Of a DNA stretch of 64,000 nt, positions 34,426-44,010 are shown in pieces. The number at the start of each line of letters is the position of its first letter. Position 1 is the first letter of the stretch. The notes under the pieces are model-generated. The model had not been told where the DNA came from, ran no database searches, and saw only the letters and a list, made by a program, of their open reading frames with translations. Position numbers and translations under genes: made by a program. The stretch is taken from assembly GCA_041393015.1 (NCBI GenBank), contig JAWKKV010000007.1, positions 62,001 through 126,000 on the forward strand, written 5' to 3'. This stretch comes from JAGQYH01 sp041393015. Its GTDB lineage: Bacteria > Bacteroidota > Bacteroidia > Chitinophagales > JADIYW01.

Positions 34426-35718
34426 ATGACACAGAGAATTGTCTTAGCACTCGTTCTATTATTTACTTTCGGCGCAACTCAAGCCAATGAAAACAAATAT
34501 TTAGTAAGCTATGAATTAGCCTTTACCAAAAGTATTGCTGATTTAGAGGCCAAATGGAAAGAAGCCGGCATCCCTAAAATTGTTGCGCCTATTGAATATG
34601 GCGTAAATGCTTATGAAGTAATCTACAATACAACATACCATGATGGAACGCCTATAACCGCTTCAGGCGTTTATTTTGTTCCCATCGAGAAAACAACTGA
34701 TTTACCTAAAGTTGTTTATTTCCACGGCACACAAATTGAAAAGGAAAGAAAGATTAGAATAGGCGGAGAAATGGCCATTTGCACAGGCTTAGCAACTGAT
34801 GGATATGCTGCTTTGTACGTTGATTATATGGGCATTGGCAAAGGTGAAGGTTTCCATATTTATCAGCATGCAGAAACTGAAGCCGTCGCAGGATTGGATA
34901 TGTTGCGAGCGATTGAAGAGTTAAATAAAGAATTGAATTATAGCTTTAACGATATGCTTTTCACTACAGGCTATTCTCAAGGCGGACATGGTGCTATTTC
35001 TTTTCATAGATATATTGAAGAACATCCGGAGTATGGTTATACAATTACAGCGAGTTCACCTATGTCGGGTGCTTATGATATGGCTGGCGCACAAGAAAGA
35101 GCCATGCTGGAGCCTTATTCTCATCCTGGATATTTACCTTATTTAATGGTTGGCTACAACAATGTTTATAATATGTATGACGACATCTCTGAAGTGATTA
35201 AAAGTCCTTATGACACCTTATTGTTAGCTATGTTAGATGGCAAGCATTCCATGGGAGATTTAAATAAAGCGATGCCAAAAATACCTTCTGATTTTGTTGA
35301 AGATAAATTTAAGGCAGAATACTTTTCCAATGAAAATCATCCTTTTAAAGTAGCCCTAAGAAAGAATAGTTTTTTAGATTGGAAACCGGAAGCGCCTATA
35401 CAATTGTGTTATTGCAAAGGTGATGAACAAGTGTACTACGAAAACACTGAAAATACTTATAATGCAATGAAAGACCTTGGTGCCACTTCTGTTACCAAAC
35501 GGCAAAGTGGACGAAAATTTGGACATAATACTTGTGCCTTATATGCTTCATTATATACCAAAATGTATTTTGATAGCTTTGCTAAAAAAGGAAAAGTGAA
35601 AGGCAAAAAAGGTCCGGCTTTTAAGAGACTTTTGGTATCTGTAAGTAAAATAAGAATTAGAAGAGAGGTAAGGCAGAAGAAAAAAGAAGGTAGTTATAAG
35701 GAGAGACATAAAGAATAG
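34426..35718 (+). CDS. Secreted alpha/beta hydrolase
   Basis: 430 residues with a signal peptide ending TQAN. The catalytic triad of an alpha/beta hydrolase is visible: the nucleophile Ser in GYSQGGHGAISF (about residue 187), an acid in CYCKGDEQVYY and the His in FGHNTCALYASLY. VVYFHGTQIEKERK is the oxyanion-side strand. The arrangement resembles fungal-type secretory lipases and related bacterial esterases; the substrate is unknown. The C-terminus ends in about 35 Lys/Arg-rich residues after GKKGP, which is odd for a secreted enzyme. Confidence 0.85.
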   Translation: MTQRIVLALVLLFTFGATQANENKYLVSYELAFTKSIADLEAKWKEAGIPKIVAPIEYGVNAYEVIYNTTYHDGTPITASGVYFVPIEKTTDLPKVVYFHGTQIEKERKIRIGGEMAICTGLATDGYAALYVDYMGIGKGEGFHIYQHAETEAVAGLDMLRAIEELNKELNYSFNDMLFTTGYSQGGHGAISFHRYIEEHPEYGYTITASSPMSGAYDMAGAQERAMLEPYSHPGYLPYLMVGYNNVYNMYDDISEVIKSPYDTLLLAMLDGKHSMGDLNKAMPKIPSDFVEDKFKAEYFSNENHPFKVALRKNSFLDWKPEAPIQLCYCKGDEQVYYENTENTYNAMKDLGATSVTKRQSGRKFGHNTCALYASLYTKMYFDSFAKKGKVKGKKGPAFKRLLVSVSKIRIRREVRQKKKEGSYKERHKE

Positions 35719-35728
35719 ACAGCGATTG

Positions 35729-36262
35729 ATGAAAAAAGCTAATTCGCAACAATTTAAATATATTTCACCCACTCAAATTAGTGATGGATCAACCCTTTTA
35801 CATCTGCGTCCAATTGAACCGAACGATGCTAAACAAGCTTTGAGTTTTAGAGATAAACTCTCTGATGAAAGTATCAAAGACAGATTTTTAGGCTATATAC
35901 CAACTCCAACACAAGATTTAATTCACCGATTAACACAAGTAGATACTAGTAAAGAGCAAGCCATAGTAGCTGAAATCCAAAATTCAAAACATAATGACAT
36001 CATTGCTATTGCTAGAATTGCTAAAGATGAAGACAAGGCAGCCGACTTTGCTATTATCATTGGAGATGATTGGCAAGGCAAAGGATTAGGAATTCTTATG
36101 ACTGAATATATGATCCAACTAGCCAAACAAATGGGCTTTGAAAAAATTCATGCCCTCGTCTACTCTACCAATTTAAATATGTTAGACATCTTAAAAGAAT
36201 TTGGCTTTCATTTAAAAGTTGAAGATAATACCACTACTTATGCCGAATTGAGTTTGATTTAG
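35729..36262 (+). CDS. GNAT-family N-acetyltransferase
   Basis: About 177 residues from ATG 35729 (TTG 35726 lies just before). HLRPIEPNDAKQALSFRDKL, IAIARIAKD, FAIIIGDDWQGKGLGILMTE (acetyl-CoA loop) and VYSTNLNMLDILKEFGFHL mark a GNAT fold, similar to the acetyltransferase module of protein-lysine acetyltransferases. It starts 10 nt after the hydrolase gene, so they may share a transcript. The acceptor is unknown. Confidence 0.88.
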   Translation: MKKANSQQFKYISPTQISDGSTLLHLRPIEPNDAKQALSFRDKLSDESIKDRFLGYIPTPTQDLIHRLTQVDTSKEQAIVAEIQNSKHNDIIAIARIAKDEDKAADFAIIIGDDWQGKGLGILMTEYMIQLAKQMGFEKIHALVYSTNLNMLDILKEFGFHLKVEDNTTTYAELSLI

Positions 36263-36293
36263 TTTTCCATTCAATATTTGAGAATTGATACTA

Positions 36294-36332
36294 GAAAAAA
36301 AACGGGTTACTTGTTTTTAAAACAAATAACCC
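36294..36332 (-). terminator. Terminator after the peroxiredoxin gene
   Basis: On the minus strand a stem GGGTTATTTGTTTT / AAAACAAGTAACCC (36304-36332, one mismatch) is followed by GTTTTTTTT. It lies 30 nt beyond the stop of the peroxiredoxin gene and could also serve the convergent GNAT gene. Confidence 0.75.
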
Positions 36333-36362
36333 ACCTTCTAAAATTAATGCGAATCTATTACC

Positions 36363-37079
36363 CTATTTTTTAATAATCTTGTTTAAGACCGTTTCTTTAT
36401 CCAATTTCTTGGTACAGAAGAACCAATCTTTACAATCTAATTCGCCATCTTCCATTCTATCTTTTGCTGTTCCACAAGATCCTGCAGGTCCAATAATGAC
36501 ATCATCACCTGGTCGCCAATCAGCCGGTGTAGCTACACCAAATTCATCAGCTGCTTGCAAAGCAATTAATACTCTATATAACTCATCAAAGTTTCTTCCT
36601 AAACTTAACGGGTAATAAATAATCGTTCTGATAATTCCTTTAGGATCAACAAAAAATACCGCTCTTACAGCTTTGGTAGAATCTTCGTTAGGTTGAATCA
36701 TACCATATTTCTTTGCCACTTCCATGGTAATATCTTCAATCAAAGGAAATTTCACTTCTACATTTTTCATTCCTTTGTATTCGATCTTTTCTTGTATGGT
36801 TCTTAACCAAGCAATATGGCTGTATAATCCATCAATAGACAAACCTACCAACTTACAATTAGCATCATTAAATTGCTTTTCCATGGTAGCAAACGTCATA
36901 AATTCTGACGTACATACCGGTGTAAAATCAGCCGGGTGGCTAAATAAAATTACCCAATCACCAGCGTAATCTGCCGGAAAGTTTATATCTCCTTGCGTGG
37001 TAACGGCTTTAAATTCCGGGGCAGCATCGCCTATTCTAGGCATGCTAAATGTTTCAATTTTTTCAATATCAGTTTCCAT
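36363..37079 (-). CDS. Peroxiredoxin, Prx6-like (AhpC/TSA)
   Basis: 238 residues. FSHPADFTPVCTSEFMTFA holds the peroxidatic Cys (about residue 56) and LSLGRNFDELYRVLIALQ is typical of the Prx6/archaeal Tpx group. GELDCKDWFFCTKKL near the C-terminus carries two more Cys, which in archaeal-type members act as resolving residues. It reduces hydrogen peroxide and organic peroxides in the cytosol. Single gene with its own terminator. Confidence 0.95.
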   Translation of the reverse strand: METDIEKIETFSMPRIGDAAPEFKAVTTQGDINFPADYAGDWVILFSHPADFTPVCTSEFMTFATMEKQFNDANCKLVGLSIDGLYSHIAWLRTIQEKIEYKGMKNVEVKFPLIEDITMEVAKKYGMIQPNEDSTKAVRAVFFVDPKGIIRTIIYYPLSLGRNFDELYRVLIALQAADEFGVATPADWRPGDDVIIGPAGSCGTAKDRMEDGELDCKDWFFCTKKLDKETVLNKIIKK

Positions 37080-37360
37080 CGTGTTTTATTTTAGTTCGAT
37101 GTAAACTTACTGCATTCAATTATTCTTACTTGTGATGCTCATCACATAAGTAGATGATTGTATTTTTTGAAACAACTACTGCTTTAACTCATCATAATCT
37201 TTTGCAAGAGACTCTGACAATTAATAATAGTTGTAAAACGGAAGAAAATGATTTCATTATGGTCACTCGCGAAACGCGAGCGACGGTTGACATCACAACA
37301 TAAAAAAAGCCATCCGTTAGTTGACGGACAGCTTTTAAAATTTATAATTAGAAAACAATT
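37080..37360. other. Spacer between peroxiredoxin and ilvC
   Basis: Contains the promoter region of the peroxiredoxin gene, a small GC hairpin CTCGCG-AAA-CGCGAG (37266-37280) that recalls the core of the palindromes, and the ilvC terminator. No gene is seen. Confidence 0.5.
37302..37336 (-). terminator. Rho-independent terminator of the ilv operon
   Basis: On the minus strand AAAAGCTGTCCGT pairs with ACGGATGGCTTTT (one mismatched pair in the stem), followed by a run of T. It lies 25 nt after the ilvC stop and closes the ilvEDBNC unit. Confidence 0.85.
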
Positions 37361-38407
37361 TTAGTTGTTATCTGGTCTTAAGCTTCTTACTGTTCTTCCT
37401 GCTGTCCACATTTCAGAATCGTGTAATGTTTTCAATTCTTCTTCTAACTTTTCTCTGTAATCAGGTTGTGAGTTAGTATCGATTGATCTTTGTGCTTCTT
37501 CACCTGTAGATACTTTCTTGTATAAGTCTTCAAACACTGGTGTTACCGCTTCTCTAAATGGACCTTTCCAATCTAATGCACCTCTTTGAGCAGTAGTTGA
37601 ACAGTTGGCATACATCCAATCCATTCCGTTTTCAGAAACTAATTTGATTAAGCTTTCCGTTAACTCTTCTACTGTTTCATTAAACGCTTCTGATGGACTG
37701 TGACCATTTTTTCTCAATACATTGTACTGAGCTTCCATTACACCTGCTAACGCTCCCATTAACACACCTCTTTCTCCAGTTAAATCACTGAATACTTCTT
37801 TTTTGAATGTTGTCTCAAACAAATATCCTGATCCAACACCAATTCCTAATGCTACTACTCTTTCGTGTGCTCTTCCTGTTGCATCTTGAAAAATAGCATA
37901 GCTAGAGTTCAATCCTTTTCCTTCTTGAAACAATCTTCTTAAAGATGTTCCAGAACCTTTTGGCGCTACTAAAATAACGTCAACATCTGCCGGCGGAACA
38001 ATACCTGTTCTTTCTTTATAAGTAATACCAAATCCATGAGAGAAGTATAATGCCTTACCTGGTGTAAGGTATTTTTTTACTGTTGGCCAAATAGCGATTT
38101 GTCCTGCATCTGACAATAAGTATTGTAAGATGGTGCCTTTTTCAGCTGCCTCTTCAATTGAAAATAAAGTTTCGCCAGGAATCCATCCATCAGCTACTGC
38201 TTTATCCCAAGTTTTAGAATTTTTTCTTTGACCAATGATTACATTAAAACCATTGTCTCTTAAGTTCAATGCTTGACCAGGACCTTGAACACCATAGCCT
38301 AAAATTGCAATGGTTTCATCCTTTAAAGTTTGTCTTGCTTTTTCTAATGGAAATTCTTCTCTTGTTACTACGTTTTCCTCAACGCCTCCGAAATTCATTT
38401 TTGCCAT
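37361..38407 (-). CDS. ilvC: Ketol-acid reductoisomerase
   Basis: 348 residues. LNYGVQGPGQALNLRDNG-type nucleotide loop (ILGYGVQGPGQ), VILVAPKGSGTSLRRLF, DLTGERGVLMGALAG and CSTTAQRGALDW match the Bacteroidota form of the enzyme, including the start MNFGGVEENVV. It isomerises and reduces acetolactate (or acetohydroxybutyrate) with NADPH and magnesium, the second common step of valine and isoleucine synthesis. Last gene of the ilv unit, 36 nt after ilvN, followed by a terminator. Confidence 0.97.
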   Translation of the reverse strand: MAKMNFGGVEENVVTREEFPLEKARQTLKDETIAILGYGVQGPGQALNLRDNGFNVIIGQRKNSKTWDKAVADGWIPGETLFSIEEAAEKGTILQYLLSDAGQIAIWPTVKKYLTPGKALYFSHGFGITYKERTGIVPPADVDVILVAPKGSGTSLRRLFQEGKGLNSSYAIFQDATGRAHERVVALGIGVGSGYLFETTFKKEVFSDLTGERGVLMGALAGVMEAQYNVLRKNGHSPSEAFNETVEELTESLIKLVSENGMDWMYANCSTTAQRGALDWKGPFREAVTPVFEDLYKKVSTGEEAQRSIDTNSQPDYREKLEEELKTLHDSEMWTAGRTVRSLRPDNN

Positions 38408-38443
38408 TTCTATTAATATTTTGTAGTTAGTATTGATTAAAAA

Positions 38444-38944
38444 TTATATGTACATTTTTTTATTCACTTTAGAACTTAGAACTCCTGTTGGACCGCTGTA
38501 GCCAAAGTCTAACAGATGATGCGTTCTTAACTCTTCTCTTAAATTATCCAAATCTTCTCTAGTGCCAACCTTCTCAATTAAATAAACTTCTTCCATTTCT
38601 TGTAAAAAAGCATCGTGCTCTTCAACAATTTCTTCTAAAGTTGCTTTCTTATGTTTTTCTGATTTGAAGAGCGTAAAAATACCCAATTCATGGTGCTCAC
38701 AATCGTCCCATAAATAAACATCAGCTTTGGTAACTTCTATTTGCTTATAGATTTGCTTTGAAATGTTTCGTGCCATTTTCTCATCGGCATAAAACTGAAT
38801 ATTGAACCTAGATGTATTTAGATCCTCTACTCTATAGGTATTTATATTAATGGTGTCTATCCGTCTTCTGGTAAAAACCATCAAGACTTTATAGAGATAA
38901 TTCAATTCTCTATCAGCTTCCACACTAAGTAAATACTTATTCAT
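38444..38944 (-). CDS. ilvN: Acetolactate synthase small (regulatory) subunit
   Basis: 166 residues. An N-terminal ACT-like region (LLSVEADRELNYLYKVLMVFTRRRIDTIN) is followed by a C-terminal domain that is poorly conserved. This is the feedback-sensing partner of IlvB and it lies directly between ilvB and ilvC. The low similarity to the enterobacterial form is typical of the phylum. Confidence 0.88.
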   Translation of the reverse strand: MNKYLLSVEADRELNYLYKVLMVFTRRRIDTININTYRVEDLNTSRFNIQFYADEKMARNISKQIYKQIEVTKADVYLWDDCEHHELGIFTLFKSEKHKKATLEEIVEEHDAFLQEMEEVYLIEKVGTREDLDNLREELRTHHLLDFGYSGPTGVLSSKVNKKMYI

Positions 38945-39022
38945 TCTATTTTATTTTATATCTTATAAATGCGAAGAAGACATTAATTGAAATGATTTTC
39001 TCCCATTTTATTGTTTATTTAA

Positions 39023-40762
39023 TTACTCCAATCTAATCTCTGCACAACTGGCACCACTGGCTACCATTGGGAAAACATTTTCCTCTTTTTCTACCACTAT
39101 TTCCAGTAAGTAAGATACTTTACTATTGAGCATTCTATCAATTGCCTCATTTAAATCTTCACGAACTTCTACCTTTTCAGCCTCTATTCCGAATCCTTTT
39201 GTAATCGCTACGAAATCAGGATTCATTAATTCCACTGAAGAATATCTATTATCGAAGAATAATTGCTGCCATTGACGCACCATTCCCAAGTAGTTGTTAT
39301 TAAAAATGACAATTTTTACAGGCAATTCGTTTTGCCAAATTGTTCCTAATTCTTGTAATGTCATTTGGAATGAACCATCTCCAATGATAGCAATTACTTC
39401 TCTATCAGGAGCAGCCACTTTGGCTCCAAAGGCAGCCGGCAATGAAAATCCCATGGTTCCTAAACCTCCACTTGACACCCAACTATCTGGCACTTTATAA
39501 TCGTAATATCTTGCCGCAGACATTTGGTGTTGCCCAACATCAGGAACAATGATCGCCTCTCCTTTTGTTTTTTCATTTAAGATGCGCATGATCTCGCCCA
39601 TTCTAATTTGACCAGAAGTGGGACGAATATCGTGCTCAATGATTTTCTCCAATTCTATTTGATGACAATCTTTGAACTCTTGTAACCAAGCCGTATGCTT
39701 TCTTTCTTCTACTAAAGGCGTTAACGCCAATAAAGCATCTTTCGCATCGGCACAAATACCAATGGTACAATCTACTACTTTATTGATCTCCGCTGCATCT
39801 ATTTCAATATGGATAATCTTAGCTTGTTTAGCATATCTATCAACGTTACCAGTTACTCTATCGTCGAAACGCATACCAATAGCGATCATTACATCGCATT
39901 CATTTGTTTTTACATTCGGGCCATAGTTGCCATGCATGCCTAACATACCGGTGTATAATTCATTGTCAGGATGAAAATCACCCAACCCTTGCAGTGTACT
40001 CGCTACAGGAATGCCTGCTTTTTCAACAAATGCTTTTAACTCAGCTTCTGCTTTGGAAATCAAAACACCATGACCTACTAACAAAAATGGTTTTTTTGCC
40101 TCGTTGATTAATTGAGCTGCTTTGTTCAAGCTATTTTCATCCGGCTTATGTTTTGGCTTATAAGTTGAAATTCTATCAATGTTTACCGGTACATAATCCA
40201 ATTCGTCAAATTGCGCATTTTTAGTAATATCAATTACTACTGGTCCGGGTTTACCGGTATTGGCAATGTAAAATGCTTTAGCAATTATTTCCGGAATTTC
40301 TCTGGCATCTGTTATCTGATAATTCCATTTGGTAACCGGTGCTGTAATTCCAATTACATCTGTTTCTTGGAAGGCATCTGTACCTAATAAATTTTTGGGC
40401 ACCTGTCCGGTAATACAAACCATTGGGCAACTGTCCATCAAAGCATCAGCAATACCAGTAACTAAGTTCGTAGCACCAGGTCCTGATGTAGCAAAGCAAA
40501 CACCCGCTTTGTTCTTTACTCTTGCATAGCCTTCAGCAGCATGTGTGGCGCCTTGCTCATGTCTGGTTAAAATATGATTGACTTGATCTTGATAATGAAA
40601 CATTGCATCATAGATAGGCATAATGGCACCTCCGGGGTAACCAAAAATGGTATCTACGCCTTCATGAATTAAACTAAGAATAACGGCTTCAGCACCAGTT
40701 ACTCTTTTAGGACTGGCATCAGATTCTATTTTTTGAGACATTTCAAGTGTTTTTCCAGACAT
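39023..40762 (-). CDS. ilvB: Acetolactate synthase large (catalytic) subunit
   Basis: About 579 residues. GAEAVILSLIHEGVDTIFGYPGG at the start holds the catalytic Glu region (RHEQGATHAAEGYARV), SGPGATNLVTGIADA follows, and GDGSFQMTLQELGTI with NNNYLGMVRQWQ is the thiamine diphosphate site. It joins two pyruvates (or pyruvate and 2-oxobutyrate). Possible starts are ATG 40765, 40762 and 40741; the TTG at 40780 is less likely. ilvN lies 78 nt downstream, and the 331-base spacer upstream separates it from ilvD. Confidence 0.95.
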   Translation of the reverse strand: MSGKTLEMSQKIESDASPKRVTGAEAVILSLIHEGVDTIFGYPGGAIMPIYDAMFHYQDQVNHILTRHEQGATHAAEGYARVKNKAGVCFATSGPGATNLVTGIADALMDSCPMVCITGQVPKNLLGTDAFQETDVIGITAPVTKWNYQITDAREIPEIIAKAFYIANTGKPGPVVIDITKNAQFDELDYVPVNIDRISTYKPKHKPDENSLNKAAQLINEAKKPFLLVGHGVLISKAEAELKAFVEKAGIPVASTLQGLGDFHPDNELYTGMLGMHGNYGPNVKTNECDVMIAIGMRFDDRVTGNVDRYAKQAKIIHIEIDAAEINKVVDCTIGICADAKDALLALTPLVEERKHTAWLQEFKDCHQIELEKIIEHDIRPTSGQIRMGEIMRILNEKTKGEAIIVPDVGQHQMSAARYYDYKVPDSWVSSGGLGTMGFSLPAAFGAKVAAPDREVIAIIGDGSFQMTLQELGTIWQNELPVKIVIFNNNYLGMVRQWQQLFFDNRYSSVELMNPDFVAITKGFGIEAEKVEVREDLNEAIDRMLNSKVSYLLEIVVEKEENVFPMVASGASCAEIRLE

Positions 40763-40780
40763 CATCAATACTTTGACCAA

Positions 40781-41111
40781 GAAAGTTAGGAGATTTGAAT
40801 TGAAGTTATGAAACGCCCTTTGAAACTTGAAGTTTTGGTAATAGTTTGGTTATGATTTGGATGTGCGGATGTGCGGATGTGTGGATGTGTGGATGTGTGG
40901 ATAGGTAGATTTGAAGAAAATAAAACAGTGCGCCTTTGCGAGGAGTTTCAATACTGATAAGAATTGAAACGACGTGGCAATCTGTTGAATATCAGTAGCT
41001 GATTCCCTTCAAAAGATAGCTTCGAAAATCCGTCAACTGAAGGAAATCTCGCAAACTCGAACTATATTGAAATTTCCAAAAATCCGAATCTAAAAAAATC
41101 CGAAAAACCGT
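40781..41111. other. Gene-free 331-base spacer between ilvD and ilvB
   Basis: No gene on either strand. It holds an 8-bp tandem repeat (40859-40902) and a hairpin GTTTCAAT...ATTGAAAC (about 40945-40970) set in TTTGCGAGG...GGCAATCTG, which resembles the 'GCGAGGAACGAAGCAATCT' type of intergenic repeat. ilvB may have its own promoter here. Confidence 0.6.
40859..40902. repeat. Octamer tandem repeat GGATGTG(C/T)
   Basis: Five full copies plus GGAT: two with C and three with T in the last position. Located 80-120 bases upstream of the ilvB start. Slippage could change the copy number. Confidence 0.85.
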
Positions 41112-42791
41112 CTAAAACTCATCCGTCACACAACCTTCAGAAGCGCTTGATACTGTTTTGGCATATTTATATAAACTACCGGATGTTACTTTTAAAGGTG
41201 GCGCTACCCAATTGTCAATTCTATTTTGAATTTCTTCTTTGGATAATTTTACATCAATCGTATTGGCTACTGCATCAATTACAATGATATCACCATCTTT
41301 TAGCAACCCTATCATTCCGCCATTTTGAGCTTCCGGAGTAACATGTCCTACCACAAATCCGTGTGATCCACCAGAAAATCTACCATCAGTAATGAGTGCG
41401 ACTTCGTTGCCTAAACCTAAACCCATTAAAGTAGACGTTGGCTTTAACATTTCCGGCATTCCGGGTCCGCCTTTTGGCCCTACAAATCGAATAACGATCA
41501 CATCGCCGCTTTCAATTTTTCTATCTAACATTGCTTTTAGGCAAGCTGGTTCGTCATCAAATACTTTTGCTTTACCTTCAAACTTTAGTCCTTCTTTACC
41601 CGTAATCTTAGCTACTGCACCTTCTTCGGCTAAATTGCCATATAAAATTCTAATGTGCCCTGATTCTTTAATCGGTTGATCAATAGGTTTAATAATATCT
41701 TGGTCGGTTTTTAAAGATGGTAAAGCTGCTAAGTTCTCTGCAATCGTTTTACCCGTTACTGTCATGCAATCACCGTGTAAATAACCATTTTCCAATAGCA
41801 TTTTCATTACTGCCGGTACACCTCCAATCGCCTGAAGATCTTCCATTACATATTTACCACTTGGTTTTAAGTCGGCTAGCAATGGTGTTTTATTGCCAAT
41901 TCTTTGAAAATCATCAATGGTTAATTTGATATCGACAGATTTAGCCATGGCTACCAAATGCATCACCGCATTGGTTGATCCACCTAAAACGGTAATAAGA
42001 GTAATAGCATTCTCAAATGCTTTCAAAGTCATTATATCTCTTGGCTTGACATCTTGTTCTAATAAATGCTTAATGGCTCTTCCTGCCGCTTCGCATTCAT
42101 CCAATTTCTCAGGACTGCTCGCCGGATTGGAAGAACTGTATGGCAAACTCATTCCTAGCGCTTCAATAGCTGACGACATGGTATTAGCCGTATACATACC
42201 TCCACAAGCGCCTGCTCCAGGGCAAGCATTTTCAACTACGCCTTCGAAATCTTCTTGAGACATTGCACCTGCTGTTTTTTGACCTAATGCTTCAAAAGCA
42301 GAAACGATATCCAATTTTTGTCCCTTGTAATGTCCTGCCGCAATGGTTCCTCCATACACTAAAATAGAAGGACGATTTAATCTACCCAATGCCATGATTG
42401 CGCCAGGCATATTTTTATCACAACCAACAACCGTTATCAAACCATCGTACCATTGTGCCCCGGCAACTGTTTCAATTGAATCAGCAATAATATCTCTTGA
42501 AGGTAAAGAATATCGCATTCCTTCCGTTCCCATTGACATCCCATCACTTACACCGATAGTATGAAAATTCAACCCAATTAAGCCTGTATCATTTACCGAT
42601 TTCTTAATCAATGCTCCTAACATATTTAAGTGCATGTTGCAAGGGTTCCCATCATATCCTGTGCTTACTACACCAACTTGTGCTTTTTTAAGATCATCTT
42701 TAGATAAACCAATAGCGTGTAGCATAGCTTGTGCCGCCGGTTGGGTTTCATCTTGGGTAATGGTTTTGCTGTATTTGTTTAATTCAGACAT
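41112..42791 (-). CDS. ilvD: Dihydroxy-acid dehydratase
   Basis: 559 residues, full length. VVGCDKNMPGAIMAL and GAGACGGMYTANTMSSAIEALG hold the Cys ligands of the iron-sulfur cluster, GGSTNAVMHLVAMA follows, and DGRFSGGSHGFVVGHVTPEA holds the catalytic Ser. It dehydrates the dihydroxy acids made by IlvC to the branched 2-oxo acids. It lies between ilvE and ilvB on the same strand. Confidence 0.98.
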   Translation of the reverse strand: MSELNKYSKTITQDETQPAAQAMLHAIGLSKDDLKKAQVGVVSTGYDGNPCNMHLNMLGALIKKSVNDTGLIGLNFHTIGVSDGMSMGTEGMRYSLPSRDIIADSIETVAGAQWYDGLITVVGCDKNMPGAIMALGRLNRPSILVYGGTIAAGHYKGQKLDIVSAFEALGQKTAGAMSQEDFEGVVENACPGAGACGGMYTANTMSSAIEALGMSLPYSSSNPASSPEKLDECEAAGRAIKHLLEQDVKPRDIMTLKAFENAITLITVLGGSTNAVMHLVAMAKSVDIKLTIDDFQRIGNKTPLLADLKPSGKYVMEDLQAIGGVPAVMKMLLENGYLHGDCMTVTGKTIAENLAALPSLKTDQDIIKPIDQPIKESGHIRILYGNLAEEGAVAKITGKEGLKFEGKAKVFDDEPACLKAMLDRKIESGDVIVIRFVGPKGGPGMPEMLKPTSTLMGLGLGNEVALITDGRFSGGSHGFVVGHVTPEAQNGGMIGLLKDGDIIVIDAVANTIDVKLSKEEIQNRIDNWVAPPLKVTSGSLYKYAKTVSSASEGCVTDEF

Positions 42792-42920
42792 GGTTAGATT
42801 TCTTTTAATATACTAATCGATTCAAAGTAAAGTAAAAATCAAAAAAGTTAGTTGAAAAATTTAAATGTTAATCAATCGGTAAATTGGAATCATACTTATT
42901 CCTTCAAGGAGTATACAAAT

Positions 42921-42980
42921 AAACTTTAGGCACTTTAAGTACTCGAAAACTACCTTCGACAGTCAAGCTTTAGTCACTTT
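42921..42980. repeat. Dispersed short repeat copy between ilvE and ilvD
   Basis: On the minus strand the units AAAGTGACTAAAGC, GAGTACTTAAAGTGCC and TAAAGTTT follow each other, the same building blocks as at 7275, 14066 and 59597. The 194-base spacer holds nothing else. Confidence 0.45.
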
Positions 42981-42985
42981 TTTCA

Positions 42986-43888
42986 CTAAAAATATTCCAA
43001 GTAAGAAGAATCTTTCCCAGTAACGATCTTCTTATACTTTCTAAACAAGAGATAACCTATAGTATCTTCCCATTCTAGTTTTAATTTATGACCATTAATG
43101 GAGGCAATTCCAGCGACTTCAACGGCAGTTCCGGCAAAGAAAGCACCATCTACCGAAACAATATCTTCTGCTCCGAATTGTTTTTCAATTACTTCAATAC
43201 CCATTTCTTCTGCTAAATGGATCAGCAACTCTCTTGTAATACTAGGAAAAACGTTTCCTAATGGTGCCGTATAAAGCTTACCATTATTTTCAAAGAAAAC
43301 GCAAGCGCCTGGCCCCTGTGCCACATAGCCTTCTACATCTAGCATGATGGCATCATCATATCCTTTTCTTTGCGCTTCTCTGGTGGCTAAAATAGAATTC
43401 ACATAATGTCCGGTTACTTTGGTATCAATATGAACGGTTCTTGGATGTGGTCTTCTAAAGCTTGATACCATAAGGTTTAGGTGATTACTTTTAAAATACC
43501 TCGCCCATTTCCAGCAGACCATCATCACGTTGACTTCATTCACTTTGTTGTCGTGATTTAACGTCATGTTTTTATCCATAAAAATCAAAGGTCGGATATA
43601 GGCCTCTTGCATTTTATTGCGCTCAATTAACTCATACGCAGCATTAATCAAATCGATGGGTTGAACGTTGACTTGCATTTCCATTTTTTCAGCAGAATGC
43701 AATAACCTTTCAAAATGCCTTCTTACCTTAAAGATATGCGGCCCTTGACTCGTTTTATATGCTCTAATACCTTCGAACACACCGTACCCATAATGTAAGG
43801 TTTGGTTGTAGGGACTAATTCTAAACTCATTAACGTGTTTAAACTCACCATTAAAGAAAATTTCAGTTTTGTCGGTATTGTAAAGCAT
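42986..43888 (-). CDS. ilvE: Branched-chain amino-acid aminotransferase
   Basis: 300 residues, fold-type IV PLP enzyme. LHYGYGVFEGIRAYKT, RLLHSAEKM, the PLP Lys in TKVTGHYVNSILA, EGYVAQGPGACVFFE and FFAGTAVEVAGI are typical of IlvE. It transaminates the branched oxo acids to valine, isoleucine and leucine. First gene of the minus-strand ilvE-ilvD-ilvB-ilvN-ilvC series. Confidence 0.96.
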   Translation of the reverse strand: MLYNTDKTEIFFNGEFKHVNEFRISPYNQTLHYGYGVFEGIRAYKTSQGPHIFKVRRHFERLLHSAEKMEMQVNVQPIDLINAAYELIERNKMQEAYIRPLIFMDKNMTLNHDNKVNEVNVMMVCWKWARYFKSNHLNLMVSSFRRPHPRTVHIDTKVTGHYVNSILATREAQRKGYDDAIMLDVEGYVAQGPGACVFFENNGKLYTAPLGNVFPSITRELLIHLAEEMGIEVIEKQFGAEDIVSVDGAFFAGTAVEVAGIASINGHKLKLEWEDTIGYLLFRKYKKIVTGKDSSYLEYF

Positions 43889-44010
43889 AGTATTAATGTA
43901 TTGATGGACTTCCTTTACTAAAGATTAAAAAAGCGATTGGAAATTAATAGTGATATGCCCTAAACTTTATAAATTGATGGAATTTTAATGTAACTTGATT
44001 ACTTACTACA

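Noticed and set aside
37266..37280. CTCGCG-AAA-CGCGAG as a third copy of the palindrome
   Set aside because: It shares only CGCG with the core; too short to call a copy.
40859..40902. Possible CRISPR array
   Set aside because: Units are 8 bp and directly adjacent, with no spacers and no cas genes; it is a simple tandem repeat.
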